Source: Siphonodentalium dalli
Taxonomy: Eukaryota > Mollusca > Scaphopoda > Gadilida > Siphonodentaliidae
NCBI GenBank assembly: GCA_032622095.1
Contig: CP136063.1
Location: 83,243,980-83,307,979, forward strand
Length of the DNA: 64,000 bases
Direction of reading: 5' to 3'
The translations under genes and the position numbers were made by a program. The notes below the pieces were generated by a model. The model made no database searches. It was not told the DNA's origin and worked only from the letters and a program-made list of their open reading frames with translations. Shown here piece after piece: positions 53,822-64,000 of the stretch; within the stretch, counting starts at the first letter, position 1; the number at the start of each line of letters is the position of its first letter.

Positions 53822-54356
53822 CTGCAAAATAAGTGCTGAATATACAATCGACAGAGAGACTGAATTGAATCTCGAGTGCATGAAGATAGACTATCTTACA
53901 TTTCTGCAATGTTTACCGAACATTCCTCATTTACTCTATTCCATAACTGCTAAAAATAGAGGGGGCAAATTCATAAAATACTAATGCTGGCGATTTGCCC
54001 TCATTACTTGCATATATGAACCCGGCCCATTGGATAATAAGGTGAATTTAGAGACAATGGTTTCCAGATGGACTCCGTTTTAATTTATAAGGATTTTAAT
54101 AGTTTAACATGATTTTTTTCCCATCAAAAATTGTAACACTATGGTAATACGTTGAAATACATAAAGGCGGACGACAAAACCGCCACAGTTGAAGTGGATC
54201 AAACCTCTATTTTTTGTTTATATTTGCTATGATTCACTTCAACGTGGCCACCCAAGGAGTGAGACATGATACTATATGATCAGAGAATACATCCGGGATA
54301 TTTCGCATATAATGTGATTAAAATATAAAATTGGGACACATTGTCAAGGGTAATTA

Positions 54357-54568
54357 CAGTAATGCTCTAAGTAATCGACTGCTTAACCACAGCAGAATTA
54401 TGGGTAACTTTTCATGATTTAGTCAGAAATATGGCTTGTTGCCATTCATCGGAAAGCTCTCGGGAGAGCTTTCCAATGAATGGCAACAAGCCATATTTCC
54501 GACTAATTCCTGAAAAGATACCCATAATTCTGCTGTGGTTAAGAAGTCGATTACGTAGAGCATTACTG
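54357..54568. mobile_element. TA-flanked palindromic MITE, copy 9
   Basis: TA-CAGTAATGCTC ... GAGCATTACTG-TA, with the GCTCTA/TAGAGC variant in both arms. Confidence 0.85.
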
Positions 54569-54876
54569 TATCTCCGTTCAGCTGATTAATGTGATATGAA
54601 TAAAATGATGAAAAGAAAAGAAAGATTAGGAAAACAAATGGTGGGATATCCACCCCGACTGATGTACGTAGGATGACCAGAAAGAAAAACCCTTAAACAT
54701 CACGATGCCCATGCCTTGTCAAAGGTGTAGGGGTCTTCCTTTCAGCGGTCTGTATGATCATAACTGATGAAAGAAGACTAGGCCAACAAGCCAAACCAAC
54801 GAAAGACAAGTTGCTGCATCCCAAGTGATGCCCATGAACCGAATTACAAAGGTGTTTGCCGACATATAAATGCGAA

Positions 54877-55345
54877 GTATGGAAAGCGCTCATTTAAAAA
54901 TGTCTCAATCTGTACTTAGAACAGCCTACCTGTTGATATGAGGAAGAAAGACTCAGTAGCAACTTTTAAAAAAGCTCTTAAAACTCACCTGTTCAAAATT
55001 TGTTCTGTTAGGTGCATCATCTGTCAGTTAACTGTTTTATATATTAGGCTTATTCCTTTAATAGTTGGAAATTGATATATCTTAACTTAATATTGTTTTA
55101 CACAGGTCTTTTTAATCTTTCGGATATTTTATTATTTTAATACTACTGCCAACCTTAAGTGATTGTCACAGTTATCAGTCATATATTGTGAAGCTTCTAT
55201 TGATTTTTAATTTATGTATAAATATTCGCGATATTAATATCTTGTTTGTGTTGATTTTATGTAAATGCGCATTGAAACTAATTGCTATAGAATGCGTTTA
55301 TTAGATGAATATATAGTGATTATAATAATAAAAATTCTCCAATTG
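54877..55345 (+). pseudogene. 3' end of a CR1-like LINE
   Basis: YGKRSFKN, then NSLPVDMRKKDSVATFKKAL-KTHLFK, the characteristic last segment of CR1-type ORF2. A stop stands where the conserved Trp of LWNSLP is expected. The 3' UTR ends in an AATAATAAAAA-like tail near 55335. Only this tail fragment is present; family differs from the triplicated LINE. Confidence 0.75.
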
Positions 55346-55529
55346 TCAATCTTGACTGCCAATCATAGACCTCTGACTAGATACTACTAGTATATTGTTA
55401 GGTGACACTGCAGAATGAAAGAAAAAGGTGATTGGAACGATTTTGACACATACAATAGTTGACCTTCAATTAAAAAAAACGTAGACACACCATGTATCTA
55501 AATTTACAGACTTTATTTCTGAGAATGTA

Positions 55530-55615
55530 TAAGTCTCATGGGAGACTTGCATATATAAGAGAATGCACTGGCACAGGAACTTTAATGCTGCACCAGTGCA
55601 ACTCCTGTAATGAAA
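55530..55615. mobile_element. 'TTCATG' hairpin MITE fragment
   Basis: TTGCATATATAAGAGAATGCA, CTTTAATGCTGCACCAGTGC and TAATGAAAGG match the right end of the family at 2395-2873. Confidence 0.6.
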
Positions 55616-55731
55616 GGCTTGAAGTCCATATAAGAGCATTTAATGTATTTATCAATCTATTTTGATGCCAGGAGCTGGACAAGGGTATACAGCTATGCTC
55701 TTATAAAGCAACCTCTTTAAAGGCCCACTTA

Positions 55732-55842
55732 CAGTAATGCCCTAATTAATCGACTGCTCAACCACAGCAGAATTATGGGTAACTTTTCAGGATTTAGTTG
55801 AAAATTTGGCTTGTTGCCATTCATTGGAAAGCTCTCCCCGAT
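55732..55842. mobile_element. TA-flanked palindromic MITE, copy 10 (left arm only)
   Basis: TA-CAGTAATGCCCTAATTAATC through GGAAAGCTCTC; the second arm is absent. Confidence 0.8.
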
Positions 55843-56029
55843 GCTTGTGTTTATTATTGCCGACCTATTTGTATCACAATATACAGCAATTCAAATGTTT
55901 AAAATTTCAGACATCAAACTGCAACGACGCTTTAACCCTTTCAATACTAAATGGATTCTCTCATCAGTTTTAAAAGTATACCTTGGAATGGCCTATTATT
56001 CATTTGAAGTTAGTCAGCAAGAGCATCCT

Positions 56030-56430
56030 ATAGGGTGTGGCAAAATACGCCCGTGGTTATTTCAACAATGGGCCGTAACTCAGGTGAAATTTTATGGGTA
56101 GAACCCAATTTTGAACTTGACCTGTATTTGGGGCTAGTAAGCACACATACCAAATTTCATTCCATTCAGTTCAGACATATTAAAGATATCATCCGTAAAG
56201 ATAATTAAGTGCAAATTCCAACAAAAAAAAAGGCCGTAACTCTGGTGAAAATTGGTGGAACCCAAATTTGAACTTGACCAAAAGTCCAAGTTTCAGTCCA
56301 TTCAGTTCAGACTTACTAAAGTTATCATCTGGAAATGAAAAAAGCAAATGGACAGACGGACAGACGGCTATGGCACGTAAGGACAACCCAATAACATAAT
56401 ACATTGTTTTTTCAAAATGGCCGTATAAAA
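56030..56430. repeat. Dispersed repeat with TTCGAACTTGACCTG modules
   Basis: Starts near GGCAAAATACGCCCG, ends near GGCCGTATAAAA, contains two ~140-bp modules with GCCGTAACTC, ATTTCATTCCATTCAG and a GGACAGACGGACAG tail. Confidence 0.65.
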
Positions 56431-56639
56431 ATGAGCAGCCGACAGACAGACAAAAAGATAAAATATGTGCAGAAGAATTTCTAATAATTTGTGGGAAATG
56501 TTCAGATAATAAGTTCAACAAATGACCTATGGTTGTTTGTTGATCTTATCAGAAAATATCTTGAGGGAACTACTCGTCATGCAATGAGTATTTATTAAGA
56601 AATGTTTAAGCTGTTTTGAGAAACTGAAAATCATCCTAC

Positions 56640-56766
56640 CTGGAAATGTGAGTCTGAACTGCATCTGTTGCTTTGGGTCGCTGAAGCATGGCAGAATGTT
56701 AAAAACAGAAAGGTCTGGATGCACATCACTGAAGTCCGAGAAGGAATAGGTCAGAAAGATTCCAGC
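56640..56766 (-). CDS. PAN gene exon 2: unrecognised ectodomain
   Basis: Acceptor CTCTTTTTTTCTAG, donor GTAGGATG. 127 nt, phase 0 to phase 1, encoding AGIFLTYSFSDFSDVHPD, LSVFNILPCFSDPKQQMQF and RLTFPG. One cysteine. No family recognised; with exons 1 and 3 it reads as one beta-rich domain. Confidence 0.8.
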
Positions 56767-57480
56767 CTAGAAAAAAAGAGATTGTCAGCCTAAGATAATA
56801 TCAGTGAAAGAGCCACGTTTTTAAAGATTCTTTAAGGTATGCTTGAATGTTGTTTGAAAACAAATACAATGGAAACATCTGGTATTACAAATATTTTACC
56901 TAAAACTGTTTTTAGAAAATTAATGTTCAACAAAAATGTAGTAATATTCTAATAGAATTTCTAAATATCTTGGACACTGAACTACATGTATTGGTTATTC
57001 TTCATGCTTAGCATGTCACAGAAGATTTAAAATAAAAATGTTACAAATCCGTTTTCGCGCACTTGTCAAATAAACCATGTGCCTGCCTTTTCTAACAAGA
57101 CAGTCAATGACTGAGGGGTCGCTCACCAGTCTGCAAAGACTGATAAGACTGGGACTCTGGAGACCACAACAGTCTTCATGTATGTAGATCGGTGAACATC
57201 CACCTTGAAATTACCAACTGTACACTACTGATCACCCCCCCTCCTCCAGCTCAACAAGTCTCCTCCCGACCGGGCTCCAGACTCCCAAGTCTTAGGTCGG
57301 AATTTCACAACTGACATTTCAAACTTTCTCAATTGTTGGAAATTTCCAATCTCACAAGTGCCTTTTTATAAAACCATTTAGACATGTTTGAAGCCCAATT
57401 ATCCATGGACCCAAAACATCATAGATGTATGTCAGATTAATCAGTCAGGTAGTTCCAAGGTAGATGTTTTAATGAATTTG
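56767..57480. other. Intron sequence, mostly unclassified
   Basis: ATATCTTGGACACTGAA at 56960 matches the ends seen at 31046 and 31376. A GTTGGAAATTTCC motif lies at 57337. No exon found. Confidence 0.4.
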
Positions 57481-57499
57481 GTATTTCAATGATTTTATT

Positions 57500-59040
57500 A
57501 GACACAAAAGTATTAACTCCCCATAGCCTCGTCATTCCTTAACAGGTTGACCTCATGTTAACAAATCTGTACCTCAGTCACTAAAGGATCCTCCATACTA
57601 TATGTAAGCTAAATAGTCCAACCTCTCTTGAGAAGACATTTTAAAAATTACTATAGAGACATACAGTTAATTATGTCCCTGGTCCCACCCTATTTAACCT
57701 GGTGACCCCATTTGAATAAATTTTAATCCCAGACACCAAAGAACCCTTCATACTAAATATCAGTAAAATAGACCTGATGGTCCTTGTGAAGGAAGCATAT
57801 TAAGAGGGAAACTGTCCTTCGCTTGGCCCTCTATTTGACCAGGTGACCCGATTTAAAAAAATCTGAATTGGAGTCAAACAAGAACATTCCATGCTAAATA
57901 AGCCAACTAGTTCTTGGCTCTTGCAAACATATTTTAAGAAATACTATGTGGTGAAATAGTTATGTCTCTGGCTCTGCCCTTATTCGACTTTGTGATCCCA
58001 TTTTCACAAATCTGTCACCCAAGGTAATTTCATACCAAATATAAGCAAAATAGGCCATTTGATTCTTGCATAGAAGACATATCATGAATTACTATGGAGA
58101 GAAAGAGTAATGTAGCTGACCTTGCACCTATTTGACCTGGTGATCCTGATTGAACAAATCTGAATCACACACCACCAAAGGAGCCTCAATATTAAATATG
58201 AGCTAAATAGAGCTGGTGGTTGGTTCTTTCAAAGAACACTTTTCAAGTTTGCCAAATATGTTCTAGTGAAGTGGTGAATGTGGGAGGGTTAAATGTCCTG
58301 TTGAAAGATTGAACAATACATATGAAAGATTGAACAATACATATGATAGATTGTTTTTGTAATTGGGAATTAATGACCTCTAGCAGATCTCCAGGGTATG
58401 TTTATAAAAATGTCAGATTTCACTTGACATGTGAATAGGCATACCCCGCATACAGTTAGAGCCAAAGTAAATGCTTCTTATTAATGATTCTCTGTCAAGA
58501 ATTTGAGTAAATACATGTATTATTTTTGGGACCATGGTGGCAGAAGCAGTGAACTTAAGTAAAGGGCCGGGGGGGGGGGGGCACAATATATATATATTTT
58601 TTTAATTGACCATGGAGTTAAATAAAAAAAACAAAAAAAATTGGAGTCATGTCCCTGGCCCCGCCCACATTTGACCCAGTGAACTCATTTGAACAAATCT
58701 GAACCCCAGTTACCCAAGGATCCTTCATACCAAATATGAACCCATTTGGCCTGATGGTATTTGAGAAGAAGATGTTTAAAAGAATTACTATGGAGTGAAA
58801 GAGTTATGGCCCTGGCTTCGCAACTATTTGACCCAGTGACCTCATTTGAACAAATCTGAATGTGAGTCACCTAGGGAACATCCACACCAAATATGAACCC
58901 ATTCGGTCTTATGTTTCCAGAGGAGAAGAAGTTTAGAGAAGAAGTTTAAAGAATTGTTGACAGACGGACGGACGATGGACGGACGAGGAGTGATGACTAT
59001 AGCTCCACCGGAGACTTCGTCTCAGGTGAGCTAATAAAAG
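57500..59040. repeat. Array of six or more ~115-bp degenerate modules
   Basis: Modules share TTTGACCTGGTGACCCCATT, GAACAAATCTGAA, CACCAAAGGATCCTCCATAC, AAATATGAGC and AATTACTATGGAGTGAAA. The array closes with GACGGACGGACGATGGACGG and GGTGAGCTAATAAA, the terminus of a common dispersed element. G-run at 58571-58580. Confidence 0.7.
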
Positions 59041-60092
59041 TAACATTGAGGTCAGCTCATTCTCTTTTTTCTTCTGCTGTTTCCAAGATAAGTCGCATAT
59101 TATTCATACAAATTTTCAATCAACATAATGCCAAGTCATTGTTTGTTCTGTGGTATTTAGAAAGCAAGTTTCGACTTCGAATTGTAGGACTGAAAAACTC
59201 TGTAAAATTTTGCGAGAATCACACCATTTTTACAGTGGTTCAGCTGTCAATTACGCGATACAAACCTTGTATCATGATTGAGTTTCTCGTCGGGTTTTAA
59301 ACCCTGATCCGTGTGTGGTTTACATTTCTGTCTGATGCAACTCAGTTGTCTGAACGCTACTTTAGTGACAGACGCTCATGTTGACTAGTCTCTATGACTC
59401 AAAAGTATAATAATTTATCCACCGCCTCTATTGACTATACATAAAGCATGCCTAATTAACGTTATGTTTATTATGTCAATGTAGCTTTATTAGGTCAATG
59501 TAGCTTTATTAAGATAGTACTGCTTTCATGGCGTCATTTTATATGCAAATTGTGCAGGTAACTAGGGAAGTCAACCTGCCAAAATGACACCAAATGACAC
59601 ATTTTTATCGTCAATAATTCACCACAATTGATATAAAAATTCATAAATGAATATGTGTTTGCTCTATCTATAAACCTTTAGAACAATACCAGTCTAGAAA
59701 AACTATAAACAAAACCAATGAACTATTTCATGCTAAGTTAAGCACTCCGGTTTTCCCCACATCATGAATAATAATTAGTTTTCTTGACCTCATAACTGTA
59801 AGGGCGTCATCGTAGTAACGAATGTAAACAGTTTCAAACAGTGTATGATGCTCCATGATTGTGATTGATAATACCCTTATAACTGAGAGTTTTATGGCTT
59901 TCGTTATATTTTTCCACTGGAATATGGCCATAACGTCAACGTCCCAGCACATAACGTCATTAGCAGTGAAGAGGTTAAGCAACGGCACTAGCTACATATT
60001 CTATATTTATACCCCCTGAATATATAAAGAAAGTTCAGGGAAGAGAAACACCATCTTTCAGAATTTCTTTATTGAATGGATTCTCACATTAG
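59041..60092. other. Intron sequence, nothing recognised
   Basis: AT-rich; one small direct duplication (GTCAATGTAGCTTTATTA near 59475-59512). No supported exon. Confidence 0.4.
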
Positions 60093-60485
60093 CAGGACTG
60101 AGTTTAGTGTGTCTGTCATTTGCAGAATGAGGTCCCCAGAGGGTGAATTTAGTGATGCTATCCCGCATAGCGGGCTAGCATCACCAAATTCAACCTCTGG
60201 GAACCTCATTCTGCATGGCCTGATCTGCTATAGGAGACATAGACTCCCGATTGAAGTACCCAAATGGTGAATATTGTGATATATACCCATTGGGAACCTT
60301 GATTATGCAATGTGTCGTCTGCCAATTTGGGGATATAGAGAAACTAAACTAAAAAAGAAATATAATCTATGTGAAGAAGTTTCTATAAAAATTTGATAAT
60401 AAAGAAACTTTCCAGAGAAGATGAGGCCCAAGCAGAATGAGGTCCCCAGAGGGTGATTTTGGTGATGGTAGCCCACTCAGGCTTG
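60093..60485. mobile_element. hAT-type MITE 'GAATGAGGTCCCC', copy 8
   Basis: Ends CAGGACTGAGTTTAG and CCCACTCAGGCTTG. Flanks CACATTAG and AGCATTAG match at six of eight. 393 bp; right-hand hairpin shortened. Confidence 0.75.
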
Positions 60486-60599
60486 AGCATTAGTATACAT
60501 TAGAATGGTCTATTATTCATTTGGAGAGATGTTCAGTAATAAAAGCAGATGACAGACAGACAAAAATATAATACAAGTGTTGAAGGATTTCTATATTGG

Positions 60600-60670
60600 A
60601 GGGAAATGTTCAGATAATAAGTTCAACAAACGACCTATGTCTGCTGAACTTATTATCTGAACATTATTTA
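60600..60670. mobile_element. Small inverted repeat 'TTCAGATAATAAGTT'
   Basis: TGTTCAGATAATAAGTTCA and TGAACTTATTATCTGAACA around GACCTATGTC; relatives at 21489, 46672 and 56500. Confidence 0.6.
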
Positions 60671-60762
60671 GTATAGAAAGGATTAAGGATGATGGACGTA
60701 GTGGTTAGGTTGTAGATACCACCAGCATAGTGTCTTCACTGAATTATTATAGTGACTATATA

Positions 60763-60912
60763 CAGTAATGCCCTAAGTAATCGACTCTTTAACTACAGCA
60801 GAATTATGGGTAACTTTTCAGGATTTAGTCGGAAATATGGCTTGTTGCCATTCATCGGAAAGCTCTCATAATTCTGCTGTGGTTAAGGAGTCGATTACTT
60901 AGAGCATTACTG
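60763..60912. mobile_element. TA-flanked palindromic MITE, copy 11 (right arm shortened)
   Basis: TA-CAGTAATGCCC ... GAGCATTACTG-TA; right arm lacks the inner ~65 bp, much like copy 7. Confidence 0.82.
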
Positions 60913-61800
60913 TACTTACTACCTGGAGAATGAGATTATTTATCACTAAAATGATGTTTTGTAGGTGGTAAGATAAGTTGAAAATATAGATGAGACAAAA
61001 ACATAGCTTTGCTCTTTCATATTTATTGTCAAAAATATGACGAATTAATAAAAGGCCTCATCGAGGAATTAGCAGAGAAAAACATTATGTTCACAGAAGC
61101 CAATGGCGTGGAAAATTTATATATATCAGGCGAAATGATGAGTCTAGTAATGTGATCAGCAAAGCTATGAGCGATTTTTTCATAGTTCACAAGACTACTT
61201 AAAGTGAAGTGAAACACTCCGGTAGGGTGATCAAATATAAATGGAGAATAATCTTGCTCAAAGTAGTTATTAAAAAAAATATTATATCCAAATTGACAAG
61301 ACACATCATCATTCTTAAATATTGATAAAACGCAGAGACTCTCAGTGGCGAAATCGTTTTCCTTAGTTTATCTCCGATAGTTGCATCCCGAATCGAGAAG
61401 TAAATATTTACAATTGAGCATAGTTCAGATATTGTTTTCTTTGGAGTGGTATGGTCGATTTGCCTGAGATTTTCGGTGATGTTAGTAAAATGCTACATTC
61501 ATCCAGTTGTCATAGCGCCTGGATACTAACTTATCAGTTTCAACGAGAATCAGAATCATGATTCGCATTTTGTTTCTTGTAAAAACACTTGGTTCGGTGG
61601 ACCAATGTCATATTCTGATTCTCGCAGAATTTTATGGATTTAAGCCCTGTGTTTATGAATTACATCGGGTCATCATCATTTATACATGCTCTCACAAGCG
61701 TCTTTGTGTTAATAAATCTAAATAAAACAGTCTATCTATTTAAACAATATTAAACTTTTTTAAACATTACAGCTCTTATTATAAATAGGTGTATACATAC
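60913..61800. other. Intron sequence with an unassigned open frame
   Basis: A 91-codon minus-strand frame (61304-61029; FIFDHPTGVFHFTLSSLV) and a shorter plus frame (IEELAEKNIMFTEANG, about 61026-61144) overlap. Neither has clear splice sites or a known domain, so no exon is called. Confidence 0.3.
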
Positions 61801-61881
61801 GTCAAGTATTGTGACATCAAGTTTGACAGGAGTAATCATTGTAGGTAGGGTTCCAGTATCGGAGTATGATGTCCAGCCAGA
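61801..61881 (-). CDS. PAN gene exon 1 (first visible exon, internal)
   Basis: Acceptor TTTTTCTTTCAG, donor GTATGTAT. 81 nt, read in phase 0, SGWTSYSDTGTLPTM and ITPVKLDVTILD, which continues smoothly into exon 2. It has an acceptor, so the start codon and signal peptide are further upstream. Confidence 0.7.
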
Positions 61882-62190
61882 CTGAAAGAAAAATGTTATC
61901 AATCAAAATTGTCATCGGCTACTGGGCTACTTGTTGTTTAAGATGTATACAGGGCCCTCCAATTGCATTACATCTTTAAAAACAAAAATTTAAAGTAAAT
62001 TTTGGCTTAATTTTCTTACTAAAAGTATGTTAGAAAGCACATGCGATATATGAACTAGGTCCATATATAAATACCCAGTCTGAGTGAACCTTGACTATTG
62101 AACATGCAGCTACATAGTCGATAGTCTGAAACATATAGTAGGGAATCCCAGTACTAGCAGTACTTAAGTACTAGCATCCATAGGGCATGG
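61882..62190. other. Intron sequence, nothing recognised
   Basis: Contains CAGGGCCCTCCAATTG at 61948, possibly a remnant end of the GGGCCCTA hAT-like family. No exon. Confidence 0.35.
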
Positions 62191-63545
62191 CAAAATATGC
62201 TTAAAGTAATTCCAACAAAGGGCCATCATTCTGGTGAAAATTGGCGGGCAGATCCCAAATTCGAACTTGACCTGTATTTTTGGCTAGTCAACTCACATAC
62301 CAAATTTCATTCCATTCATTTCTGATTTCTCGATTGCGAGGTAAAAAGATGGCATATTCGTAACTTTTCCAGGCCTGGAAACGATATTTTACTCTGCAGT
62401 ATGTGAATGTTATCATCCGGAAACGTAAATTGAGTGCAAATTAAAAAAAACAAGAGCTACGCTGGGCGTGCAAAATACGCCCTCTCTTGGGTCGGCGGAA
62501 ACTGGTAAAAAAAAGAGGCATAACTCTGGTAAAAATTGGCGGACGGAACTCAAATTTGAACTTGACCTGTGTTTTGGTGGGAGAAAGTAATATACCAAAT
62601 TATCATTGAATCTGATAAGCTCTAGTAAAGTTATCATCCGGACAACAAATTTCAGGGATTTTCTAAGTCAAATTACGTCAAATAAGGGGCATAACTCCGG
62701 TGAAAATTGGCGGACGGAACCCAAATTCGAACTTGAGCTGTCTTTTCTCCTAATAAACCCACATACCAAATTTGAAATCGGTTCACTCTAACTAAAGTTA
62801 TCATCCGGACAACAAATTTCAGGGATTTTCTAAGTCAAATTACGTAAAAAAAAGGGGCCATAACTCTCGCAAAAATTATCGGATTAAAACGAAATTCGGA
62901 CTTGAGCTGTATACCGATATATGTAATCCACAAAAAATAGCGGTTTTTGCGTATAAACATTCCAAAATCGAGTTATCATCCGGAAACCAAAAAACATAAG
63001 AAAAACTGAATTTTCTGAGTCGAAAAAGGGGCATAACTCTGCCAAAAATGGTCGGACAGAACCCAAGTTCGAACTTGACCTGTGTTTTGGTGGGAGAAAG
63101 TAATATACCAAATTTGGATTCATTCCGATAAACTATACTAAAGCTATCATCCGGACAACAAATTTCAAGGATTTTCTAAGTCAAAAAACGTCAAATAAGG
63201 GCATAACTCCGGTGAAAATTGGCGGGCGGAACCCAAATTCGAACTTGAACTTACTTTTCAGCTAATAAACCCACATACCAAATTTTATTAAATTTGGTTC
63301 TCTCTAACTAAAGTTATCATCCGGAAACCAAGTTAACGGACGCCCGGACGGACAGACCAATACTATAATACGGCCGTTTTTTCAAACGGGCGTATAAAAA
63401 GGGCGACATTTATGGTGAAAATTTATTGACCTGTATTTTGTGCTGGTAAACTCACATACCAAATTTCATTCCATTCAATTGAGACTATCTACAGTTATCA
63501 TCTAGAAACCAAAAGCAAACGGACAGATGTATGGACGGACAGACC
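62190..63545. repeat. Array of dispersed repeat modules (~140-170 bp)
   Basis: Seven or so modules sharing GGGCATAACTCTGG, AAAATTGGCGG, AATTCGAACTTGACCTGT, CCCACATACCAAATTT and AGTTATCATCCGG. Tails GGACGGACAGACCAATA at about 63350 and 63535. Ends with 'GGGCGTATAAAA' near 63388, inverted to GCAAAATACGCCC near 62470. Confidence 0.7.
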
Positions 63546-64000
63546 AATAACATAATTTATTCCACACCCATTGACGTGAGGCACATGTATTCAACGGAAT
63601 CCCAGCAATTGAATACATGTTATTGTATACCTCTAGTGGAATACAAGCCAGAACTATTCTTGTTGACGTTGTCAGCAAGAAAGATGACATACTTTACATC
63701 AACGATCTGCTTTAGGTGATCATTACTGGTTATTCATCAAACATAAATCACTATAGAGGTAGTAGTTACTCTCGTGAAATATATCCATGCGCCATCCGCA
63801 GCTCATTCGATAGAAGATTCGAGATTATGATGCACTTTGAGTTCTGTCTTTATATTTAGTTTTTTTAGAACGGGTGTACAAATAGTAATATGTTAGTGTT
63901 AGGCCATAAAAAATAAACCACAAGATTATCATCAGATTTTTTGGGGAAAATTTGGGCAGGATTATATTTCTTATTACATTTGTATGTATTTTCTGTGCAT
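63546..64000. other. Right edge, nothing recognised
   Basis: AT-rich sequence without a supported exon. The missing 5' exon(s) of the PAN gene may lie beyond. Confidence 0.35.

Larger units (their letters stand above)
21246..61881 (-). other. Gene: type I membrane protein with four PAN/apple-like modules (11 exons visible, 5' incomplete)
   Basis: Eleven exons with GT-AG borders join into one open frame of 573 codons plus stop. The first visible intron is phase 0 and the other nine are phase 1, the pattern of shuffled extracellular modules. Order: exons 1-3 unrecognised beta-rich-looking ectodomain; exon 4 PAN-like; exons 5-6 linker; exons 7, 8 and 9 PAN-like; exon 10 Ser/Thr/Asn-rich stalk with N-glycosylation sequons; exon 11 transmembrane helix and a cytoplasmic tail of about 19 residues. 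PAN/apple domains bind proteins or glycans outside cells, so a surface receptor or adhesion role is a fair inference; ligand and pathway are unknown. No signal peptide is visible, so at least one 5' exon lies beyond 61881. The gene spans over 40 kb because its introns are filled with transposons. Confidence 0.85.

Noticed and set aside
61029-61304. Additional PAN gene exon between exons 1 and 2
   Set aside because: The 91-codon frame lacks convincing splice sites, and exons 1 and 2 already join in phase with smooth sequence.

Overview
The window is animal nuclear DNA: AT-rich, intron-bearing, with almost no long open frames, and most of it made of transposable elements. The repeat types (TTAA- and TA-flanked MITEs, hAT-like elements, CR1/L2-like LINEs, Helitron ends, dispersed 'pacing' repeats with GGACGGACGGAC tails) fit a lophotrochozoan, most likely a bivalve mollusc. 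That assignment is inference; no marker gene settles it.

One host gene dominates. On the minus strand, eleven exons between 61881 and 21246 join in a consistent reading frame (1722 nt, 573 residues plus stop; the N-terminus lies beyond the window or was not found). They encode the C-terminal part of a type I membrane protein: an unrecognised ectodomain, four PAN/apple-like modules with the same cysteine spacing (C-x3-C-x7-C-x5-C-x5-C-x19/20-C), a Ser/Thr-rich stalk, one transmembrane helix and a short basic tail. A poly(A) signal follows the stop. A second host gene may end at the left edge (possible last exon 568-651, plus strand).

Layout. 1-6 kb: possible terminal exon, then palindromic MITEs. 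6.6-15.5 kb: a MITE pair followed by a tandem triplication (about 3.0, 3.0 and 2.65 kb) carrying a 5'-truncated LINE. 15.9-17.2 kb: two Helitron-like elements head to tail. 17-21 kb: foldback elements and spacer. 21.2-61.9 kb: the PAN gene, whose introns hold a broken LINE (22.35-24.2 kb), hAT-like elements (24.4-25.8, 27.95-29.06, 30.9-34.7, 47.85-51.76, 48.5-49.3, 53.1-53.6 kb), and a 5.1-kb LTR retrotransposon (37.9-42.9 kb) with one Gag-protease frame, no visible reverse transcriptase or integrase, and a 1.1-kb Mutator-like insert with 9-bp target duplication. 57.5-59 and 62.2-63.5 kb: arrays of dispersed repeat modules.

Main observations: (1) eight of the twenty splice sites of the PAN gene lie within about 31 nt of a DNA transposon end; one intron is almost entirely a hAT-type MITE and one hAT-like element duplicated a splice donor. 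(2) The TA-flanked palindromes carry copy-specific variants mirrored in both arms, which suggests arm-to-arm correction. (3) The LTR element's longer LTR carries five ACCGGAAGT (ETS-type) sites on the sense strand, and its other LTR has lost exactly that block. (4) Helitrons in tandem, Gag-protease-only retroelement, and a recent segmental triplication.
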